Assembly (NCBI GenBank): GCA_020627705.1
Contig: JAHDGJ010000001.1
Coordinates: 62,001 to 126,000, forward strand
Reading direction: 5' to 3'
Length of the DNA stretch: 64,000 bases
Source of the DNA: Saprospiraceae bacterium
GTDB lineage: Bacteria > Bacteroidota > Bacteroidia > Chitinophagales > Saprospiraceae
Made by a program: the position numbers and the translations under genes. The first letter of the stretch is position 1. Every line of letters begins with the position of its first letter. The notes under the pieces were generated by a model that searched no databases, was not told the origin of the DNA, and saw only the letters and a program-made list of their open reading frames with translations. Shown here piece after piece: positions 7,815 through 17,707 of this stretch.

Positions 7815-10232
7815 ATGAAAAAGTTAGCCATATTTATTTTTTTCCTTTGTGTTTCAATTTCTAGTGAGGCTCAAACGCTAAAGGCTTTTATAGCAGCTGC
7901 AGAAAATTCATTTCTGTCGAAGGATTATTACAGTGCGTTGATTTATTACAACAATGCCTTAGAATTCGATACAAGCAACTTGGATTTGCAATTTCGATCT
8001 GCTGAAGCTTCAAGGCTATTTAACGCCTACACACCTGCCGAACGCAAGTATCAGCATGTTTTGGACAATGACTCCGAGGATCGTTACCCAATGTCTAGTT
8101 TCTGGCTGGCCGACATCAAGCAGAAAAAAGGAAAATACTCAGAAGCTAAAGCCCTCTACGAAATATTTCTTTCAGAAAATGAAGAAAGTAAATACTATAA
8201 CTCAAAAGCACTAAAAGAGATCAAAGCGTGCGAATGGGCTTTATCTGTTATAGAAAATCCAGATGAATCTGCCGAAATCATTCATTTGGGTGACGGGATA
8301 AATAGTCCGTATTCAGAATTTGGGGCCATTTACGATGGAGAAAAAGAGGCATTGTTTTTCTCTTCATTGCGTTATGAAAAGTTAGACGACGTTTACAATC
8401 CTAAGCGATTGATATCGAAAGTATTAAAATCCGAGGATCAGACAACTGGATCATTAATAGAGGGTCAGCTTAATGATAATGAAAAGCACATTGCCCATAC
8501 CGCTTGGAATACAAACAAAACAGGCGTTTATTATACCGAATGTGAGTATGTAAACAACAACGAAATCCGTTGCAATATTTACTACCGCGGTGTAGACGAA
8601 AATGGAGAATTCCTTCCCTCTGTAAAACTTCCGGAAAGTATTAATCAAGAAGGTACAACGTCAACACAGCCTAATGTTGGTTTCGATTCTGTCTTAGAAG
8701 AGGAGGTGTTATTCTTTGTTTCTGATCGAAAAGGGGGTAAAGGAAATTTAGATATGTGGTCTGTGTCGATTAAAGGAAAGAATCAATTTGGAGAGGTCAG
8801 AAATTTGGGTGAGCTAAATACCTACGAAAATGATATCACTCCATTTTTTCATAATCCAACACAATCGTTGTTTTTTAGTTCGGAAGGGTATCAATCTTTA
8901 GGAGGCTATGATGTCTTTAAAGCAATTAAAGAAAGATCTTCTTTTTTAGATGCAGAACATCAACCAGCTCCGATAAACAGTAGCTATCACGATGTATATT
9001 ATACGATTGATGATAAAATGGAGAAGGGGCATTTGTCTTCAAACCGAGAAGGTTCTTATTTTTTAGAAGCAATCAATGAGGCCTGCTGCTACGATATTTA
9101 TGAAATAAATTATGAAGAGGTTAATCTAGATTTAAACGCACTTACATACGACAAGGACCTTCTGTCAAACTTAGAAGGGGTGGAGGTCCAATTGATAGAA
9201 AAGCGTACAGGTAAAATCGTTTCGTTCTATTTAAACGAAAATGACAATACACATCCTTTTAAGTTAGACCGCAATATAGAATATACCCTTATTGCAACCA
9301 AAGAAGGATATACCAGCGATACCCTTGATTTTACAACACAAAATATCTTCGAATCTCAGACACTTACCAAAAAACTGTTTTTGAAGTCGCAAAGTGTAGA
9401 ACTAAATGTTTTGACCTTTGATGGATTAACCAATAGTCGATTGATAGGAACGACAGTTAGATTGGTGGATCCAGCTACTGGTGAGATCATAGGAGAAGAG
9501 CAATATAATCCTAGTGGAAATTCCTTCTCATGGAAAGTGATTCCCGGTAAAACATATAAGATTATTGCGTCTAGAAATGGTTATGAAACGGCAAGTAGCA
9601 CCATAACAATTAAAGCAGGTAATCCACAGATAACTAAAAAAATATTTTTGGGTAGAGGAGCAGAGTCGTATTTGCCCATTGCATTGTATTTCGATAATGA
9701 TATACCAGATTTGCGAAGCGTAAAGACGTATACAGATAAGAGTTATACCAATACATATCAGCCATATGTTGTCAAACAAGAAGAATTTAAATCAAAGTAT
9801 TCCAAGCCGTTAAATGGTGAAGCAAAAATTAGCGCATCGCAAAAGGTGAATGATTTCTTTGAGTTTGATGTTAAAGGTGGATATGGTCAAATGCAAGCTT
9901 TTCTAAGTCAATTAACAAAGGAATTAGAAAGTGGAAGATCCATAACCTTAACTATCAAGGGTTATGCAAGTCCTCGTGCTGCAAGCGCATACAATAGAGC
10001 TTTGAGTAAACGCCGTACTCATAGTTTTAAAAATGAATTGGTGCGATATGCCAATGGAGCCTTATCTAAATATTTTGTCAATAATCAGCTTGATGTTTTA
10101 GAGTTGCCGTTTGGTGAAGACACGGCCTCCACTGACATCAGCGACAAGATAAGTGACCGAAGGAATTCAATTTACAGTGTAGAAGCTTCTAAAGAACGAC
10201 GAATAGAAATTGTTGGACTCAAATATCAATAA
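7815..10232 (+). CDS. PorE-like protein: TPR, PD40 propeller, carboxypeptidase-regulatory and OmpA-like domains
   Basis: An 805-residue periplasmic protein with a signal peptide (cut near SSEAQT). Domain order is TPR repeats (about 25-150, for example DYYSALIYYNNALEFD), WD40-like PD40 propeller (about 190-410, with blades such as LFFVSDRKGGKGNLDMWSV), two carboxypeptidase-regulatory-like beta domains (about 440-530 and 545-630) and a C-terminal OmpA-like domain (about 640-805). The last domain has the family's LYFDNDIPD and IKGYASPRAASAYNRALSKRR motifs instead of the textbook OmpA sequence. This is the PorE architecture, in which the OmpA-like domain binds peptidoglycan and links it to an outer-membrane T9SS complex. 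It lies between porP and the giant surface-protein gene, 19 bases from each, so it is likely the periplasmic anchor of that assembly. Confidence 0.88.
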   Translation: MKKLAIFIFFLCVSISSEAQTLKAFIAAAENSFLSKDYYSALIYYNNALEFDTSNLDLQFRSAEASRLFNAYTPAERKYQHVLDNDSEDRYPMSSFWLADIKQKKGKYSEAKALYEIFLSENEESKYYNSKALKEIKACEWALSVIENPDESAEIIHLGDGINSPYSEFGAIYDGEKEALFFSSLRYEKLDDVYNPKRLISKVLKSEDQTTGSLIEGQLNDNEKHIAHTAWNTNKTGVYYTECEYVNNNEIRCNIYYRGVDENGEFLPSVKLPESINQEGTTSTQPNVGFDSVLEEEVLFFVSDRKGGKGNLDMWSVSIKGKNQFGEVRNLGELNTYENDITPFFHNPTQSLFFSSEGYQSLGGYDVFKAIKERSSFLDAEHQPAPINSSYHDVYYTIDDKMEKGHLSSNREGSYFLEAINEACCYDIYEINYEEVNLDLNALTYDKDLLSNLEGVEVQLIEKRTGKIVSFYLNENDNTHPFKLDRNIEYTLIATKEGYTSDTLDFTTQNIFESQTLTKKLFLKSQSVELNVLTFDGLTNSRLIGTTVRLVDPATGEIIGEEQYNPSGNSFSWKVIPGKTYKIIASRNGYETASSTITIKAGNPQITKKIFLGRGAESYLPIALYFDNDIPDLRSVKTYTDKSYTNTYQPYVVKQEEFKSKYSKPLNGEAKISASQKVNDFFEFDVKGGYGQMQAFLSQLTKELESGRSITLTIKGYASPRAASAYNRALSKRRTHSFKNELVRYANGALSKYFVNNQLDVLELPFGEDTASTDISDKISDRRNSIYSVEASKERRIEIVGLKYQ

Positions 10233-10251
10233 TACCACCAAAGGAGAAACA

Positions 10252-13200
10252 ATGAATAGATCAATATTGATAATAAAAAGATGGAAGAAATTTGGCCTAC
10301 TGGCCATGTGTCTTTGGATGTCATTTACAGGGCTCAATGCAACACACATAGTAGGTGGAGATTTGACGTATAAGTGTTTGGGAAATGATATTTATGAACT
10401 TTCATTGACCATAAGAAGAGATTGTGACTTAGGTGCACCAGATGCTCAGTTTGATGATCCTGCTTCTATTGGTATTTTTGACCAATCTGGAAACTTAATA
10501 TTTGATGTCGGGATTGCTGGACAACTTTTGATTCCTTTCGTGGAGGATGATACTTTAAACATGCAAATTCAAAGTGACTGTGGTTTTATAGGCAATCAAG
10601 TTTGTGTCCATCAATCGCATTATACTAAAAAGGTTAAGCTTCCTTTTCGTGTAGGGGGCTATATTCTTGCATATCAAAGATGTTGTCGAAACTCTTCTTT
10701 AAATAACATTGCGGATCCGCTTCAAACTGGTTCTACTTATTATGTAGAAATTACTGAAGCCGCACTTAATACATGTAACAATAGTCCTGTATTTGATCAA
10801 TGGCCTGATATTTATATCTGCGCCAATGAGCAGTTGGATTTTAGTCATGCTGCAACGGATGCCGATGGCGATCAATTAGTTTATAGTTTATGTACACCAA
10901 GTAATGGTGCTAGTTTCGACATTCCAAAACCACAACCACCAGCCGGTCCTTCATACGAAGATGTGTTGTTTGTTCCACCTTATTCATTTGATGACCCTAT
11001 GGGAGGAACGCCATTGACCATTGACCCAATAACTGGGCAATTTGAAGCTGTTCCAAACATCGTTGGCCAGTATTTGGTTGGGGTATGTGTCGAAGAATAT
11101 CGGGATGGTGTATTGTTGTCCAGAATTAAAAGAGATTTTGAATATAATGTGAGGGTTTGTTCTACGCCGACGACGGCCTCTTTTGAAATTGACAATTTCG
11201 AATGTGGCCAGACCAATATTACATTTACTAATACAAGTCTTTCTGCGGATGCCTATGAGTGGAATTTTGATTTTCCCGATGGGGATGCTGCATTTATGTC
11301 TACTGAAGAAAACCCAAGTTTTACTTTTCCTCAAGCAGGTACCTATTTGGTACATCTCACGGCTACAAGATCACAAGATGGATGTTTTGACACCTATCAA
11401 AGAGAGATAACCATTGGAGAGGATCAAGTAACCACAGATTTTGATGCTAGTTTTTCTAGCTGTAATGAAGGTAATATTTTATCCCTTTCGGACTTGACAA
11501 CGGTTGTAATGGGGGCCGATCCTCTTTCATGGACTTGGACGATAACTCAAGGCAATACCATTTTAGAAGAGTCTGGACAAAATATAGATGTGCTATTGAA
11601 CTCAACTGAAAATGTTCAAGTAGAACTAATGGTTGAGCTTTCGGATGGTTGCATCGCTACTGCTATTCAAATGCTTGAGTTTGAAGATGCCATTGAATAC
11701 ACTTTAAATAGTCAAATAGTAGAATGTACAGATGATGGTATTCGGTATCTAATAGAAATTACTGATTTGCCGTCGGACTATAATGAGAGTGTGGTTTGGA
11801 ATCTATTGGTTGATGGTCTACAAGTTAATCTCACAGGGAATCCTGTTATGATTTTGACTTCCTCAGAGATGCTTGAAGGCACTTTGGAGTTCGAAATTTC
11901 GGAATCCTGTACACAAGTCCAAAACATCAACTTGCTTTTAGAAAATTTATCGGATGTTGCAGACTATACTATTGAGTATGAGGTTAAAAATTGTAATTCT
12001 GATGGGACGCTCGAAGTAGAATTTACTGCTGTTATAGCTCCATCCACATCACTCAGCTTTGATGAAGTAGAGTGGACTATTGTCGAAGGAACTAATTCTA
12101 GTTCGTTTGTTGGGAATCCACTTACTACGGCTATTGATCCCTCCCAAGGAGTTATGGTGCACACAATGCTGGCCATTAACGAGAATAATTGCGTCTTGAA
12201 TAAATCTATAGAAATAGATCAAATGAATCCGTTTAACTTCGAACTTCCTCAAAACATAGTTCTATGTAAAGGGGATGCATTGGATATCGAAATTGATCTA
12301 GAACCTGGGGTAGCCATTCTATGGACAAATCATCCGTTTTTACAGTTTCCATTAAATTCTGCTGCACAAAATATATTGGTACCAACGGATCAGGCCACAG
12401 GTTTACAGACTTTAAATTTTATGTTGATAGATCAAAATGGTTGTTCTATGTCATTTGAAGTGGAAGTGGAGGTTGAAGAGCATTTGATTCTGAGTTCAGA
12501 TTATACCATGGTTGATTGTGAAAATTACACGGCATGTTTCGAAAATACATCGAATGTTATCACACCTGTTTTGTGGACATTTGCTGATGACAATGGTAAT
12601 GTTTTGGGCACAAGTACTGAAGCTGCACCATGTTTTTCATTTCCAGGAGTTGGAGAATATCATATCACGATAGAAGGGCAAAGCGATTTTTGTGCTGGTA
12701 TACCATTTGTTAAGTGCTTTGGATTCTCTGATCCTACTGTTGATATAGTGAATCATCTAAGTCAGCTTACTGTGTGTTCTGGAGAGCAGTTAACGCTTAA
12801 CGCAGTGTCATCACTTGCCCAGGATCAAATAGTTTGGTGTGACATCACCGATGGCAATGAAGTGGAGTTAGGAAATGGTGGGGCTATTACCGTTGAGCCA
12901 TATGAAGGTCAAATCATTGTAGCAAAAGTTGCTGAGCACAACGATTGCACTGCATATTCTGAGACAACCACTATTAGTTTAATAGATTTAAATCTTAATA
13001 CCAATAACGAGTTGGATGCTTGTTTGGGAGATGAATTCGTTTTGGATATTTATGAAGCTGTACCCTTTAATTTTGTATGGCAAGCTGACCCCGCGATAAT
13101 AGCTGGAGCTAATACATCAAGCCCGACAATAAGTATTCCTGCAAATATTCCATTGGGGGTTTACGTACTAAATTTTGATGTAGAATGGGAGGGCTGCAGC

Positions 13201-16200
13201 CAAAGCCATAGCCTTCAAATAAATGTGGTTGAAGATCCCATATATTCCTTTGATTATAACATAGGTAATTGTGACACATACACGGTTTGCTTTACAGCTT
13301 CTTCCAGCATTACGGATGAGGTATTGTGGAGTTTTGGAGGATCAAGCAATCCGCTAGGAAATTCTTCAGATTTAAACCCATGTTTTAGTTTTGATGATTT
13401 TGGATCTTACAATGTCACACTAGAGGTTTTAAGCGAAAGGTGTAATGGAGGACCTGTTACTCAACAAATTGATCTAAGTAACCCTCAAGTTGATATTGCC
13501 GAAGTTTCTGTAAATGGACAAGTTGTATTTTGCGATTCAAGCATTCCGACACAATTAAGTGGGGTGTCAAGTCAACAAGGTATGTATACATGGTTTGATG
13601 CAGACGGTATCCAAATTTCGCAAGATCAAAGCATACAAGTCGATCCGATTGATGGAGATGAATATTCTTTAGTTTTTACTGCTGAAGATGGTTGTTCCTC
13701 AGATGCAGCATTTGTTACATTATTTGATGGAGGAGTAAATATTGATTTGGATAATACTTTGACAACATGTGCAGGAAGTGATTTTACATTCGAAGCAACC
13801 AGTTCTCAAAATTTGTCCGTAGAGTGGGCACCGCATCCGTTTTTAATTGCAGGGCTAAATACACTAAACCCTCAGATCAGTATACCTTCAGGTACTCCAG
13901 CAGGAATAGAAGTACTTTCCTTTACGGCAACAAATGGCTATGGGTGTGTTGGAGAGTTTAGCATTGAGGTATCTGTAGTTGAAGAACCGAGTCTTTCTTT
14001 TGATTATACGATTGAAGATTGTCAAAACTATACGTTGTGTTTTACCAACACCAGCAATGTCAATGATGTGAGATGGGAATTTGGTGATCCAAATCTTACC
14101 ACTGATATAAGTTCTAGCCCTAATCCATGCTATTCTTACAATTCAGCTGGAGTCTATGTAGTGACTTTAATTTATGACGGTGAGTACTGTGCTGCGACCA
14201 ATATTACACAGTCTATTGAAATTTCTACACCCGAATTGACCGTGGCAGATCTGCAGGGTGATGGTAATTTTTACTATTGTCAAAATGATTCAAATGTAGA
14301 GTTGAATGCCACAGGAAATGTTGATGGCGAGATAAGCTGGTTTGATATAAATGGAACCTTAATTGGTCAGGGCAATACGGTATTTGTTAATCCAAATATG
14401 CAAACGGTGTTTGCTTTGTTAACTGATCAAAACGGCTGCCAATCAGATTCGGTAGAAGTAAATATAAATGATGGTTCATTGGAGCTTGATATATTTCAAC
14501 CTTTGGTTTTATGTAATGGGGATGAAACAACCGCCAATGTTGTGACGACTCAAAATGTAATATTTAACTGGTTGCCCCATATATTTTTGACACAAAATCT
14601 TGACAGTGGGACGCCTACATTGAGTATTCCGGAAGATCAACCAAGCGGTAGTTACATCTTGCAATTCGAAGCCGAAAATGAATTTGGTTGCCAGGGACTT
14701 TTTGACTTCGAAGTGATTGTTATGGAGAGTGGTGAATTAAGTTTCACATACGAAGTTGTGGATTGCGAAAATTTTGAAGTGTGTTTTACAAATACCTCAG
14801 CAATGTTTGGGGTGTTAATCTGGAATTTTGGCGACCCTACAACTACAAATGACATTTCTCCACTCAATGACCCGTGTTATGTTTATCCAGGCCCAGGTAC
14901 CTATGAAGTGATTTTGAACACGCTTGGAGGTAACTGTAATGGTTCACCTGATACCATGACAATCGTTTTAAATGATCCTTCAAATTCAACTATAATGTTG
15001 GATGAACTACCTGATTCTATTGCATTCTGTTCGATGGAAGAATTGACGTTTTTGGCATCTTCTAATGACGCTGCGGCATCTATCCAATGGTGTGATGTAG
15101 ATGGAAATGTTCTAAGTAATAACGATGAGTTAACAATCGTTCCATCCGATGGATTAATGGTTTTTGCTAAAGCCTTAGATCAAAATGGATGTACCATGGA
15201 TACTGAGAAAATTACATTCGTAGATGAAGAATTCGGAATAGGAGAGTTCGAAAGTGAATTTGATTTATGCATAGGGGATACTTTGCAAATCGCTTTGCCA
15301 AATTTAATAGGCGTGAGTTATCTATGGGAAGCAGATCCTCTCATTCTTACTGGCTTGGATTTATTTAACCCAACCTTGTTTGCTGACGTAACATCTGCTC
15401 CTGGTCAATATCAGCTTAACTTTTCCTCCCAAAATACTGCAGGCTGTATTTTGGATTCATTTGTTCTCGTAAATGTAATTGAGAAAGGGGATTTAGGATT
15501 TGAGGTTACGATTAATGGTTGTGGAGATTACACAGTATGTTTTGAAAACAACTCAGGGTGTGACAGCATACTTTGGGATTTTGGAGACTTGACAACGACC
15601 TTAGACATCAGTACCGAACAAGCGCCATGTTATACCTATCCTGGACCAGGAGAGTATACGGTAACCCTTAGTTCCACTGGAACAACTGGAGATTGTTTAG
15701 CCACGCCAATTACCAACACCATACAATTATTCGCAAATCCATCGATTGATTTGGTTTCAGTGACCATGGATACCATGGTATGTAAGGGCCAACTTTTAAG
15801 TTTGTCTGCTACCACTGACAGTCAAACTCCTGTGACTTGGTGTCTAATAGATAGTACGATTTTGGGTGTTGGGAATATGATTGGCATTTCGGTAGATAGC
15901 TCAATTGCTGTCCTGGCTAAATTGACAGATATGAATGGATGTGTGGCTGTTTCAGATACTATAAACATCAATGTTCAAGAATTTGATGTTGTTTTAGAAG
16001 AAGAGTTGGTCATTTGCGAAAACGAAACTATTGTAGCCAACCTCATAAATAACAATCCTGATCAAGGGTTAATTTACTTGTGGGGACCTTCAGATTGCAT
16101 CGTGGATGGTATTAATTCACCAAATCCGAGTATTAGTGCTACGAGTTCCAAAACGATTTCTGTTCTGGTGAGAGATACGATTACCGAATGCCAAGAAACA

Positions 16201-16734
16201 TTTCAATTTGATTTAACGGTAGGTGGGCCTTCCATTGCTGTTACTGATGATTTTACTATCATAGGCGGTGAAGAAGCGGTCATAGAAGTATTTGGTGTGC
16301 AGGAAGGTGATGAGGTGTTGTGGTCTAACGGATCGAACGAAGTGATACAAACTGTAATGCCAACAGAAACGACAACTTATTCGGTTATAGTTACAGATCA
16401 AAATGGATGTACAGACCAAGCTTCCGTAACAATCGAAGTTATTCAACCACGTTGTGATGACGAATCTGTATTTATTCCCTCAGCCTTTTCACCTAATGGA
16501 GATGGGGTAAATGATATATTGTTTGTAAGAAGTCTCTTTGTTGATGAAATCGAATTTACAGTTTATAACAGATGGGGGCAGGAAATATTTTTTAGTGATG
16601 ACATTCGTGTAGGATGGGACGGAACATTCAAAGGAGTTAGTTTAACTCCGGATAGTTATGCTTATTGCATTAAAGCAACGTGCCTCAATGGAGAAGAAAA
16701 CATTCGTACCGGAAATGTAAGTTTAATGCGATAG
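10252..16734 (+). CDS. Giant PKD-repeat surface protein with T9SS type B (gliding motility-associated) sorting domain
   Basis: A 2160-residue secreted protein. ATG 10252 is preferred to upstream TTG 10210 because AAGGAG lies at 10241-10246 and a signal peptide follows at once (RWKKFGLLAMCLWMSF, cut near GLNATHIVGG). Residues about 24-315 form a conserved N-terminal module beginning THIVGGDLTYKC. PKD-like folds follow, then five copies of a supermodule of about 250 residues (separate entry). The end, from FIPSAFSPNGDGVNDILF through YNRWGQEIFFSDD to GNVSLMR, is the type B C-terminal sorting domain (TIGR04131-like). It is rich in cysteine and acidic residues, unusual for a low-complexity adhesin and suggestive of disulfide-stabilised domains. 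An SprB-like adhesin or matrix protein is the likely role; the ligand is unknown. It follows porP and porE-like genes in one operon. Confidence 0.9.
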   Translation: MNRSILIIKRWKKFGLLAMCLWMSFTGLNATHIVGGDLTYKCLGNDIYELSLTIRRDCDLGAPDAQFDDPASIGIFDQSGNLIFDVGIAGQLLIPFVEDDTLNMQIQSDCGFIGNQVCVHQSHYTKKVKLPFRVGGYILAYQRCCRNSSLNNIADPLQTGSTYYVEITEAALNTCNNSPVFDQWPDIYICANEQLDFSHAATDADGDQLVYSLCTPSNGASFDIPKPQPPAGPSYEDVLFVPPYSFDDPMGGTPLTIDPITGQFEAVPNIVGQYLVGVCVEEYRDGVLLSRIKRDFEYNVRVCSTPTTASFEIDNFECGQTNITFTNTSLSADAYEWNFDFPDGDAAFMSTEENPSFTFPQAGTYLVHLTATRSQDGCFDTYQREITIGEDQVTTDFDASFSSCNEGNILSLSDLTTVVMGADPLSWTWTITQGNTILEESGQNIDVLLNSTENVQVELMVELSDGCIATAIQMLEFEDAIEYTLNSQIVECTDDGIRYLIEITDLPSDYNESVVWNLLVDGLQVNLTGNPVMILTSSEMLEGTLEFEISESCTQVQNINLLLENLSDVADYTIEYEVKNCNSDGTLEVEFTAVIAPSTSLSFDEVEWTIVEGTNSSSFVGNPLTTAIDPSQGVMVHTMLAINENNCVLNKSIEIDQMNPFNFELPQNIVLCKGDALDIEIDLEPGVAILWTNHPFLQFPLNSAAQNILVPTDQATGLQTLNFMLIDQNGCSMSFEVEVEVEEHLILSSDYTMVDCENYTACFENTSNVITPVLWTFADDNGNVLGTSTEAAPCFSFPGVGEYHITIEGQSDFCAGIPFVKCFGFSDPTVDIVNHLSQLTVCSGEQLTLNAVSSLAQDQIVWCDITDGNEVELGNGGAITVEPYEGQIIVAKVAEHNDCTAYSETTTISLIDLNLNTNNELDACLGDEFVLDIYEAVPFNFVWQADPAIIAGANTSSPTISIPANIPLGVYVLNFDVEWEGCSQSHSLQINVVEDPIYSFDYNIGNCDTYTVCFTASSSITDEVLWSFGGSSNPLGNSSDLNPCFSFDDFGSYNVTLEVLSERCNGGPVTQQIDLSNPQVDIAEVSVNGQVVFCDSSIPTQLSGVSSQQGMYTWFDADGIQISQDQSIQVDPIDGDEYSLVFTAEDGCSSDAAFVTLFDGGVNIDLDNTLTTCAGSDFTFEATSSQNLSVEWAPHPFLIAGLNTLNPQISIPSGTPAGIEVLSFTATNGYGCVGEFSIEVSVVEEPSLSFDYTIEDCQNYTLCFTNTSNVNDVRWEFGDPNLTTDISSSPNPCYSYNSAGVYVVTLIYDGEYCAATNITQSIEISTPELTVADLQGDGNFYYCQNDSNVELNATGNVDGEISWFDINGTLIGQGNTVFVNPNMQTVFALLTDQNGCQSDSVEVNINDGSLELDIFQPLVLCNGDETTANVVTTQNVIFNWLPHIFLTQNLDSGTPTLSIPEDQPSGSYILQFEAENEFGCQGLFDFEVIVMESGELSFTYEVVDCENFEVCFTNTSAMFGVLIWNFGDPTTTNDISPLNDPCYVYPGPGTYEVILNTLGGNCNGSPDTMTIVLNDPSNSTIMLDELPDSIAFCSMEELTFLASSNDAAASIQWCDVDGNVLSNNDELTIVPSDGLMVFAKALDQNGCTMDTEKITFVDEEFGIGEFESEFDLCIGDTLQIALPNLIGVSYLWEADPLILTGLDLFNPTLFADVTSAPGQYQLNFSSQNTAGCILDSFVLVNVIEKGDLGFEVTINGCGDYTVCFENNSGCDSILWDFGDLTTTLDISTEQAPCYTYPGPGEYTVTLSSTGTTGDCLATPITNTIQLFANPSIDLVSVTMDTMVCKGQLLSLSATTDSQTPVTWCLIDSTILGVGNMIGISVDSSIAVLAKLTDMNGCVAVSDTININVQEFDVVLEEELVICENETIVANLINNNPDQGLIYLWGPSDCIVDGINSPNPSISATSSKTISVLVRDTITECQETFQFDLTVGGPSIAVTDDFTIIGGEEAVIEVFGVQEGDEVLWSNGSNEVIQTVMPTETTTYSVIVTDQNGCTDQASVTIEVIQPRCDDESVFIPSAFSPNGDGVNDILFVRSLFVDEIEFTVYNRWGQEIFFSDDIRVGWDGTFKGVSLTPDSYAYCIKATCLNGEENIRTGNVSLMR
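12514..16230 (+). repeat. Five tandem ~250-codon supermodules inside the giant surface protein
   Basis: The motif D-C-x-x-Y/F-x-x-C-F recurs with its first Cys codon at 12517, 13270, 14020, 14764 and 15520 (residues 756, 1007, 1257, 1505, 1757), that is every 251, 250, 248 and 252 codons. Each unit has three parts: a PKD-like fold (W-x-FGDP ... PCYxYPGPGxYxVTL), an Ig-like fold with a W-C/F-D-x-DG centre, and a third fold with W-x-x-HPFL ... SIPxxxPxG ... GC. A copy of the third fold also precedes unit 1 (about 12240-12480), and the third fold of unit 5 is degenerate. The repeats are divergent at DNA level, so they are old duplications, not a recent expansion. Confidence 0.85.
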
Positions 16735-16738
16735 ACGA

Positions 16739-17038
16739 TTAATCTTTGTAATACTGTTCTGTCATTTCTTTTGAAATGGCGCCAGGCACGAGGGTCAAAT
16801 ACGATTTTTGATCAACTTGAATTTGCACTGACGATTCGTCCACCTTTGTGATTTGACCTACAATGCCACTGTTGGTTACGATTTTGTCGCCTTTAGAAAG
16901 GTTTTGAATAAATTGGTCTTGCAATTTTTGCTTCTTTGCCTGTGGGCGAATAAAGAAAAAATAAATCACAATTAATACGAGTAAAAGTGGAAGAAAACCG
17001 ATTATTGGATTTTGTTGAGCTTGTAGTATAAACAGCAT
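16739..17038 (-). CDS. yajC: Sec translocase accessory subunit YajC
   Basis: A 99-residue inner-membrane protein with one N-terminal transmembrane helix (IIGFLPLLLVLIVIYFFF) followed by the family signature RPQAKKQKLQDQF and a small cytoplasmic domain with GDKIVTNSGIVGQI. This is the standard YajC layout and length. YajC associates with SecDF to assist protein translocation. The gene converges on the giant surface-protein gene with 4 bases between stops and is divergent from aroK. No secDF gene is in the window. Confidence 0.95.
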   Translation of the reverse strand: MLFILQAQQNPIIGFLPLLLVLIVIYFFFIRPQAKKQKLQDQFIQNLSKGDKIVTNSGIVGQITKVDESSVQIQVDQKSYLTLVPGAISKEMTEQYYKD

Positions 17039-17086
17039 ATTTTAATAATTTCCCTGCGAATATACTTTCAATTTTGTGAACTTTAA

Positions 17087-17620
17087 ATGATAATGTTGGG
17101 AGTAGAACAGAATAGTAAGAGCATCTTTCTTATCGGATTTATGGGTTCGGGTAAATCTAGAATAGGTAAACTTCTTGCCAAAAAGCTCCATTGTCCTTTC
17201 TATGATTTAGATCAGATATTGGTCGATTCTCAAAACCGAAGCATCTCCTCTATTTTCTTAGAGAATGGTGAAGCGTATTTTAGGCAGCTAGAAACCCAAA
17301 CTTTGAAAGAAACAAGTAAAAAACCAATTGGGGTCATTTCTTTGGGAGGAGGTACTCCCTGCTATAAAAGCAACTGGGCCTATATCAATTTTAAGCAAAC
17401 GGTTTATTTAAAATCTTCAAGAAAAGATCTGGCACAGCGACTTTGGAAAGAACGTGGCCACAGACCACTTGTTTCTACTATGACATCGAAAAAAGAACTG
17501 TACACAAAAGTTGATCAACTTCTTACGGAAAGATCCCCATATTATAACCAAGCTTCCATAAAGGTCTGGAACCGTGGGGCTTTAGAAAATGTCGTGCATC
17601 GTATATTAGCAAAACTTTAA
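17087..17620 (+). CDS. aroK: Shikimate kinase
   Basis: Cytoplasmic enzyme phosphorylating shikimate at the 3-hydroxyl with ATP in aromatic amino-acid synthesis. The 177-residue protein has the Walker A motif GFMGSGKS at 17-24, the shikimate-binding DLD at 40-42, the GGGTP loop near 82-88, and the lid region with an arginine near the ERGHRPL sequence. Two ATG codons, 17087 and 17093, both suit the start; no ribosome-binding site decides. It stands alone, divergent from yajC with 48 bases between, and 87 bases ahead of trxB. Confidence 0.95.
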   Translation: MIMLGVEQNSKSIFLIGFMGSGKSRIGKLLAKKLHCPFYDLDQILVDSQNRSISSIFLENGEAYFRQLETQTLKETSKKPIGVISLGGGTPCYKSNWAYINFKQTVYLKSSRKDLAQRLWKERGHRPLVSTMTSKKELYTKVDQLLTERSPYYNQASIKVWNRGALENVVHRILAKL

Positions 17621-17682
17621 TATTAAATCCACAACCATTTTTTATTTAATCCATTATTCTTAGGACGAATTTTTCAAAATGG

Positions 17683-17690
17683 TATTTTTG
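17683..17690 (+). promoter_or_regulatory. Candidate -7 element for trxB
   Basis: TATTTTTG fits the Bacteroidota TAnnTTTG consensus and lies 17 bases before the trxB ATG. Nineteen bases upstream is TTAG (17660-17663), a 3 of 4 match to the -33 TTTG element. Sequence pattern only. Confidence 0.45.
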
Positions 17691-17707
17691 CCTCTTAATG
17701 CGAACAT

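Noticed and set aside
10252-16734. Possible CRISPR-like or tandem DNA repeat in the giant gene
   Set aside because: The periodicity (about 750 bases) exists only at protein level; the DNA copies are diverged and there are no short direct repeats with spacers.
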